64,000 nt of DNA, taken from the NCBI RefSeq assembly GCF_002078175.1, contig NZ_MWFK01000002.1, positions 1,240,001-1,304,000 on the forward strand. The letters are read 5' to 3'. The translations under genes were made by a program, and so were the position numbers. The notes under the pieces are model-generated. The model searched no databases, had not been told where the DNA came from, and worked only from the letters and a program-made list of their open reading frames with translations. The stretch is from Streptomyces sp. M41(2017). GTDB lineage: Bacteria > Actinomycetota > Actinomycetes > Streptomycetales > Streptomycetaceae. Of this stretch, positions 59,629 to 64,000 are shown one piece after another. Numbering within the stretch: the stretch's first letter is position 1; each line of letters starts with the position of its first letter.

Positions 59629-62583
59629 ATGCCCCTGCTGGAGCCCGGCCCCGAGGCCCTGCGCCCCGACGCGCGTCCTGGGGCGCCCGCGCCCGACCGG
59701 GTCCCCGAGGACCGCGCCGCAGGCACCCCCGAGCCCCTTCGCGGCGAGCTGATCGCCCTGCTCGGCGCCGACAAGGTGCTCACCGGGATCTCCGACCTGG
59801 TGCGCTACGCCTCCGACGCCAGTCCCTACCGCTTCCTGCCACGGGTCGTCGTCGTCCCCGAGGACATCGACGACGTCTCGGCCGTCCTGTCGTACGCGCA
59901 CGGCAAGGGCCGCGAGGTCGTGTTCCGTGCGGCGGGCACCTCGCTCAACGGTCAGGCGCAGGGCGAGGACATCCTCGTCGACGTGCGCCGCCACTGGACC
60001 GGCGTCGAGGTCCTGGACGGCGGCGCGCGGGCCCGCATCGCACCGGGTACGACGATCGCCCGCGTCAACGCGGCGCTCGCCCGCCACGGCCGCGTGCTCG
60101 GCCCCGATCCGGCGAGCGCGGTCGCCTGCACGGTCGGCGGGGTGGTCGCGAACAACGCCTCCGGCATGACGGCGGGGATCCATCGCAACTCCTACCGCAC
60201 CCTTGCCTCGCTCACGTTCGTCCTGCCGTCGGGCACCGTCGTGGACACGGCCGAGCCCGATGCGGACGAGCAGCTCGCGCACGCCGAACCGGACCTGTGC
60301 GCCGGGCTCCTGCGTCTCAAGGCGGAGATCGAGTCCGACGCGGCCCTGACGGCCCGCATCCGCGCCAAGTACGCGATCAAGAACACCAACGGCTACCGCC
60401 TCGACGCCTTCCTCGACGGCTCCACACCGGTCGAGATCCTGCGGGGCCTGATGGTCGGCTCGCAGGGCACGTTCGGCTTCATCTCGGAAGTCGTCCTCGA
60501 CACCCTGCCTCTGGAGCGACGGGTCACCGCGGGGCTGTTCTTCTTCGGCTCGCTGACCGACGCGGCCGCGGCCGTTCCCCTGTTCAACGCCGCGGGCGCC
60601 TCAGCCGTCGAGCTGATGGACGGCAACACGCTGCGTGCCTCGGTGAGCGTCGAGGGCGTGCCCGGCGACTGGGCGGACCTGCCCGGGCCGACGACCGCGC
60701 TGCTCGTCGAGTTCCGCGCCGCGGACGAGGCCGCGCAGGAGGCGTACGAGGAGAAGGCGGGCGCGGTGCTGGAGGGACTGACGACGGTCTCCCCGGTGGC
60801 GTCGGTGACGAACTCCCTCACCCGCGACAGGACGACCGTCGCCGGGTACTGGAAGGCGCGCAAGGCGTTCGTCACGGCGGTCGGCGGGGCGCGCCCTTCC
60901 GGTACGACCCTGATCACGGAGGACTTCGCGGTGCCACCGGAGCGGCTCGCGGAGGCCTGCGAGGCACTCCTCGACCTCCAGACCCGGCACGGTTTCGACG
61001 CGGCGGTCGCGGGCCACGCCGCACACGGCAACCTGCATTTCCTGCTGGCCTTCGACGCGTCCCGCGAGGACGACGTGGAGCGGTACGCCGCGTTCATGGA
61101 CGCGTTCTGCCGGCTCACCGTCGAGCGTTTCGACGGCTCGCTGAAGGCCGAACACGCCACCGGCCGCAACATCGCGCCCTTCCTGGAGCTCGAATGGGGG
61201 TCGGTGGCGACGGAGTTGATGTGGCGGACGAAGCAACTGATCGATCCGGACGGGGTGCTCGCGCCCCGCGTCGTCCTCGACCGTGATCCGCGGGCGCACC
61301 TGCGGGGCCTGAAGACCATCCCGCGCATCGAGGCCGTCGCCGACCCGTGCATCGAGTGCGGCTTCTGCGAGCCGACCTGCCCCAGCCAGGACCTGACGAC
61401 CACACCCCGCCAACGGATCGTGCTGCGCCGGGAGATGATGCGCCAGCCCGACGGCTCACCGGTCGAGGACCGTCTCCTGGACGCCTACGGGTACGACGCC
61501 GTGGACACCTGCGCCGGCGACTCGACCTGCGCACTGGCCTGTCCCGTCGGCATCGACACGGGCGCCCTGATGAAGGACTTCCGGCACGCGCGTCACTCGC
61601 CGCGCGAGGAGCGCGTGGCGGCGCTGGCCGCGCGGAACTTCCGGGCGCTCGAAGCCTCGGCGCGGCTGGCCGTCGCCGTCGCGGACCGGGTCGGCGACCG
61701 GTGGGTGGGCGCCGCGACGCGGATGGCGCGCAGGGCCGTACGGCCGGATCTCGTGCCCGAGTGGCTGCCCCGGATGCCCGGGGCGGCGCCCGCGTCCCTG
61801 CCGGACACCGCGCGGGTGGGGGCCGCCGCCGTCTACTACCCGGCCTGCGTCAACCGCATCTTCGGCAGCCCCGGAGACGTGTCGCTCGCGCAGGCCGTCG
61901 TCGCGGTCTCCGGGCGCGCCGGCCGGCCCGTCTGGATCCCGGACGACGTGAAGGGCACGTGCTGCGCGACGATCTGGCACTCCAAGGGGTACGACGCGGG
62001 CAACGCCGTCATGGCCAACCGGATCGTCGAGGCCGCCTGGGGCTGGACCGCGGGCGGGCGGCTGCCGCTCGTCGTGGACGCCTCGTCCTGCACGCTCGGC
62101 ATCGCGCGCGAGGTCGTGCCTCATCTGACCGCCGACAACAGGGAGTTGCACTCCGCACTGACGGTGGTCGACTCCCTGGTGTGGGCGGCGGAGGAACTGC
62201 TCCCCCACCTCACCGTGCGCCGCACCGTCGGCTCCGCGGTGCTCCATCCGACCTGCTCCATGCGGCACTTGGGCGACGAGGAACAACTGCGTGCGGTGGC
62301 CGAGGCCTGCGCCGAGGAGGTGGTCGTACCGGACGACGCCGGGTGCTGCGCCTTCGCGGGCGACCGCGGCATGCTCCACCGGGAACTCACCGAGTCGGCC
62401 ACCCGCGAGGAGGCGGCGTTCGTGGCCTCCCGCACGTTCGACGCGCACCTGTCGGCGAACCGCATGTGCGAGGTGGGGATGGACCACACGACGGGCCGCG
62501 GCTACCGCTCCGCGCTGCTGGAACTGGAGCGTGCGACCCGTGACCGCGCCGCCGACGAAGGCGGCGCGGCGGTCAGGCCTTGA
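59629..62583 (+). CDS. FAD-linked oxidase and Fe-S fusion protein (D-2-hydroxyacid dehydrogenase type)
   Basis: 984 aa. Domains in order: FAD_binding_4 (about 40-250, with PRVVVVPEDIDDVSAVL and FRAAGTSLNGQAQGEDILVD), FAD-oxidase C (about 260-540, GHAAHGNLHFLLAFD), two 4Fe-4S clusters (CIECGFCEPTCPSQDL and CAGDSTCALACPVG), then two CCG cysteine domains (TCCATIWHSKGYDAGN, HPTCSMRHLG and DDAGCCAFAGDRGM). This GlcD-GlpC fusion plan matches D-lactate or D-2-hydroxyglutarate dehydrogenases feeding electrons to quinone. Which acid is used is not clear. Its end overlaps the L,D-transpeptidase gene by 11 bases. Confidence 0.93.
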   Translation: MPLLEPGPEALRPDARPGAPAPDRVPEDRAAGTPEPLRGELIALLGADKVLTGISDLVRYASDASPYRFLPRVVVVPEDIDDVSAVLSYAHGKGREVVFRAAGTSLNGQAQGEDILVDVRRHWTGVEVLDGGARARIAPGTTIARVNAALARHGRVLGPDPASAVACTVGGVVANNASGMTAGIHRNSYRTLASLTFVLPSGTVVDTAEPDADEQLAHAEPDLCAGLLRLKAEIESDAALTARIRAKYAIKNTNGYRLDAFLDGSTPVEILRGLMVGSQGTFGFISEVVLDTLPLERRVTAGLFFFGSLTDAAAAVPLFNAAGASAVELMDGNTLRASVSVEGVPGDWADLPGPTTALLVEFRAADEAAQEAYEEKAGAVLEGLTTVSPVASVTNSLTRDRTTVAGYWKARKAFVTAVGGARPSGTTLITEDFAVPPERLAEACEALLDLQTRHGFDAAVAGHAAHGNLHFLLAFDASREDDVERYAAFMDAFCRLTVERFDGSLKAEHATGRNIAPFLELEWGSVATELMWRTKQLIDPDGVLAPRVVLDRDPRAHLRGLKTIPRIEAVADPCIECGFCEPTCPSQDLTTTPRQRIVLRREMMRQPDGSPVEDRLLDAYGYDAVDTCAGDSTCALACPVGIDTGALMKDFRHARHSPREERVAALAARNFRALEASARLAVAVADRVGDRWVGAATRMARRAVRPDLVPEWLPRMPGAAPASLPDTARVGAAAVYYPACVNRIFGSPGDVSLAQAVVAVSGRAGRPVWIPDDVKGTCCATIWHSKGYDAGNAVMANRIVEAAWGWTAGGRLPLVVDASSCTLGIAREVVPHLTADNRELHSALTVVDSLVWAAEELLPHLTVRRTVGSAVLHPTCSMRHLGDEEQLRAVAEACAEEVVVPDDAGCCAFAGDRGMLHRELTESATREEAAFVASRTFDAHLSANRMCEVGMDHTTGRGYRSALLELERATRDRAADEGGAAVRP

Positions 62584-63322
62584 GGTCCGCCTTGTCGCCC
62601 ATGACCACGACCGGGTGCTGGTCGGGGTCGAGGGTGCGCAGCAGGTATTCCATACCGGACTTGGGCAGGCTCACGCAGGCCGAGGTGCCACTGCCGTGGT
62701 CCAGGTGCAGCCAGATGCCGCCGCCCTTCTCGTCACCCCAGGGGCGGGTGCCGTCGTCCGGCGGATTGCCCTTGAGGCGGTTGTAGTCGATGGCGATGAC
62801 GTAGTCGAAGTCGTGCCAGTGCGACTTCGCCCAGTAGTGCGGTGCCTGGAAGTCCTCCGACTGCGTGTACGGCAGCCGGGCGCCCGGGTCGTCGAGCACC
62901 CCGCCCGCGTCGCTGAGCGTGTACACACCCACGGGACTGCGCTTGTCGTCCTCGTGGTGGTCGGTCGTCCAGCCCTTCTTGCCGTTGTGCGCGGCCCAGC
63001 TGATGGTCTTCTTCCAGTTCTTGCCGGACTTCGTGTACAGCACGGCGGTGGACGTCGCCGAGTCCTTGCCCTCGCCGTAGACCGCCAGAACCTGCCCGGA
63101 GTCGGACGGGATCTTGTTCTGGAGCCGGTCACCCACGTCCGGGATGCGGGTCGGGTCCGCGGGGGGAGCGCTGGTGCGGGCCGCCTGTCCGGCCGATCCC
63201 GCGTTCCCCTTCACGTCCTTCGACCCGCCGTCCGCCGAGCCACCACAGGCCGCGAGACCGACGGCGAGGGTCCCGCAGGTCACTGCGGCGAGCCCCGTAC
63301 GCATCGCACCGTTCATTCGCAT
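62573..63322 (-). CDS. Lipoprotein L,D-transpeptidase family protein
   Basis: 249 aa from the ATG at 63322, nine bases after GAGG; an ATG at 63331 touches that site. A lipoprotein signal ends in LAAC (Cys26). The YkuD-type C-terminal part shows GIWLHLDHGSGTSACVSLPKSGMEYLLRTLD, with the catalytic Cys in SACVSL, slightly different from the classic HGxxxxxxxG...SHGCxR. It would be anchored outside the cell and may form 3-3 cross-links or attach proteins to peptidoglycan. Confidence 0.9.
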   Translation of the reverse strand: MRMNGAMRTGLAAVTCGTLAVGLAACGGSADGGSKDVKGNAGSAGQAARTSAPPADPTRIPDVGDRLQNKIPSDSGQVLAVYGEGKDSATSTAVLYTKSGKNWKKTISWAAHNGKKGWTTDHHEDDKRSPVGVYTLSDAGGVLDDPGARLPYTQSEDFQAPHYWAKSHWHDFDYVIAIDYNRLKGNPPDDGTRPWGDEKGGGIWLHLDHGSGTSACVSLPKSGMEYLLRTLDPDQHPVVVMGDKADLKA

Positions 63323-63468
63323 GCCGTCCATCCTCGCACCACGTAGCTGACGAATCGTCCTCTCCCGCTCCCCGGCCAGTCGCGGCCGATCAGGCCGGAT
63401 CCATGCTCCCGGCCGGAAAATCGTTTGCCTTCCACCACGTTACGACGCGAACCTTTCACGGTTTGCTG

Positions 63469-63549
63469 CCGGTCTCCGCGACCGGTCGCCACCGGTCTCC
63501 ACGACCGGGGTGCGCCGCTCTCCACGACCGGCGGGCTGCCGGAGACCGG
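63469..63549. repeat. Three palindromic 17-bp repeats at 23-bp spacing
   Basis: CCGGTCTCCGCGACCGG (63469-63485), CCGGTCTCCACGACCGG (63492-63508) and a one-base variant (63515-63531). In the first two copies CCGGTC and GACCGG are perfect arms around five bases. An inverted partial copy (CCGGAGACCGG, 63539-63549) follows. The array lies 42-122 bases before the ABC gene start. Confidence 0.85.
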
Positions 63550-63590
63550 CGGCTCCTCCTCGCCCGCCTGACACGAGCCACTGGGACGTC

Positions 63591-64000
63591 ATGCAGATCC
63601 AAGACCTTCCGTATCCCGACCCGGGTGTGCCGGACGCCCGCTCGGGTCCCCGATTCCTGTGGTGGCTCGGCCGGAATCAGCTGGGCGGACAGTTCAAGGC
63701 GCTGGCGTGGGGCCTGCTGCACTTCGTGGCTGTCTCCGCCCTGCCGTTCTGTGTGGGGATGGCCGTCCAGGCCGTCATCGACCGCTCCGGCACCCGGCTC
63801 GCCCTGACCGGTGGGCTCATGGCGCTGTGCGGCGCCTGCATCGCCCTCGGCGAGACCATGCTGCACCGCACCGCGGTCACCAACTGGATCACCGCTGCCG
63901 CGCGCGTCCAGCAACTGCTGGCCCGCAGGACCGCCCTGCTGGGCTCGGCGTTGACACGGCGCGTCGCGGCGGGCGAGGTCGTCGCCGTGTCGACCGGCGA
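63591..64000 (+). CDS. ABC transporter transmembrane/ATPase protein, N-terminal part
   Basis: The gene starts at ATG 63591 and is still open at the window end (136 codons). The visible part has a short polar leader (YPDPGVPDARSGPRFLWWLG) and two hydrophobic helices (ALAWGLLHFVAVSALPFCVGMAVQAVI and LALTGGLMALCGACIALGETML), then a coupling region HRTAVTNWITAAARVQQLLARRTALLGSALTRRVAAGEVVAVST typical of type-1 exporters. The ATPase part is outside. Palindromic repeats precede it. Confidence 0.82.
   Translation, partial: MQIQDLPYPDPGVPDARSGPRFLWWLGRNQLGGQFKALAWGLLHFVAVSALPFCVGMAVQAVIDRSGTRLALTGGLMALCGACIALGETMLHRTAVTNWITAAARVQQLLARRTALLGSALTRRVAAGEVVAVSTG

Noticed and set aside
63323..63590. c-di-AMP (ydaO-type) riboswitch before the L,D-transpeptidase
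   Set aside because: The conserved riboswitch core is not visible. The repeats here are better explained as palindromic iterons facing the ABC gene.

Overview
The window looks like chromosomal DNA from a Streptomyces or a very close relative. The evidence is a very high GC content, frequent GTG and TTG starts behind purine-rich ribosome sites, and an almost complete absence of TTA codons. It also carries many actinobacterial families (DUF6986, DUF4395, DUF6421, DUF5134, DUF2630, Rv1733c-like, GAF-PP2C-HATPase phosphatases). About 60 protein genes are supported. I see no rRNA, tRNA, IS element, prophage, CRISPR array or biosynthetic gene cluster. The genes are short operons and divergent pairs, as in the core-to-arm part of a Streptomyces chromosome.

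Left part (1-12 kb): the start of a DUF6986 aldolase-like gene, the electron-transfer flavoprotein genes etfB-etfA with a strong terminator, a flavin reductase, a divergent thioredoxin/DUF4395 pair, a PlsC-type acyltransferase and a transglutaminase-B3/B4 operon. These are followed by a tightly coupled three-gene operon, DUF6421-SDR-threonine aldolase, which is the least understood unit here. A glycerophosphodiesterase, a GNAT acetyltransferase and a VOC protein follow.

Middle-left (12-30 kb): a MarR/FUSC efflux operon with an operator-like site, DUF5134 with an M56 metalloprotease, PAP2 and HAD phosphatases, a small membrane protein and a TetR regulator. Next come a divergent LVIVD-repeat/DUF305 surface pair, a ferredoxin reductase of the FprA type, an NCS2 nucleobase permease, a divergent ArsR/old-yellow-enzyme pair, a small membrane gene whose ribosome site lies inside a perfect hairpin, and an MprF-like lipid aminoacyl transferase.

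Middle-right (29.6-50.6 kb): a HEAT-repeat protein carrying the only TTA codon I found in a gene, a Rv1733c-like membrane protein, an Asp-box propeller, uracil-DNA glycosylase with an N-acetylglucosamine-kinase-like gene, a CbiX-like protein, a lactonase, and a stand-alone nitric oxide synthase oxygenase with a long repetitive N-terminal extension. A second FUSC protein, an Lrp regulator, HAD phosphatase, NAD kinase, methyltransferase, GAF-PP2C-HATPase phosphatase, AhpD-like protein, MFS exporter and YjbQ follow.

Right part (50.6-64 kb): a sulfonate utilisation operon (cysteine-ended leader peptide, SsuC, SsuB, SsuA, SsuD and a class B flavin monooxygenase), an MltG-like protein, a divergent ABC exporter/MarR pair, a large FAD/Fe-S dehydrogenase, a lipoprotein L,D-transpeptidase, and the start of another ABC exporter preceded by palindromic repeats. 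The best candidates for undescribed biology are the DUF6421 operon, whose first protein has a zincin-like pair of motifs, the extended nitric oxide synthase, and several structured leader or operator regions.
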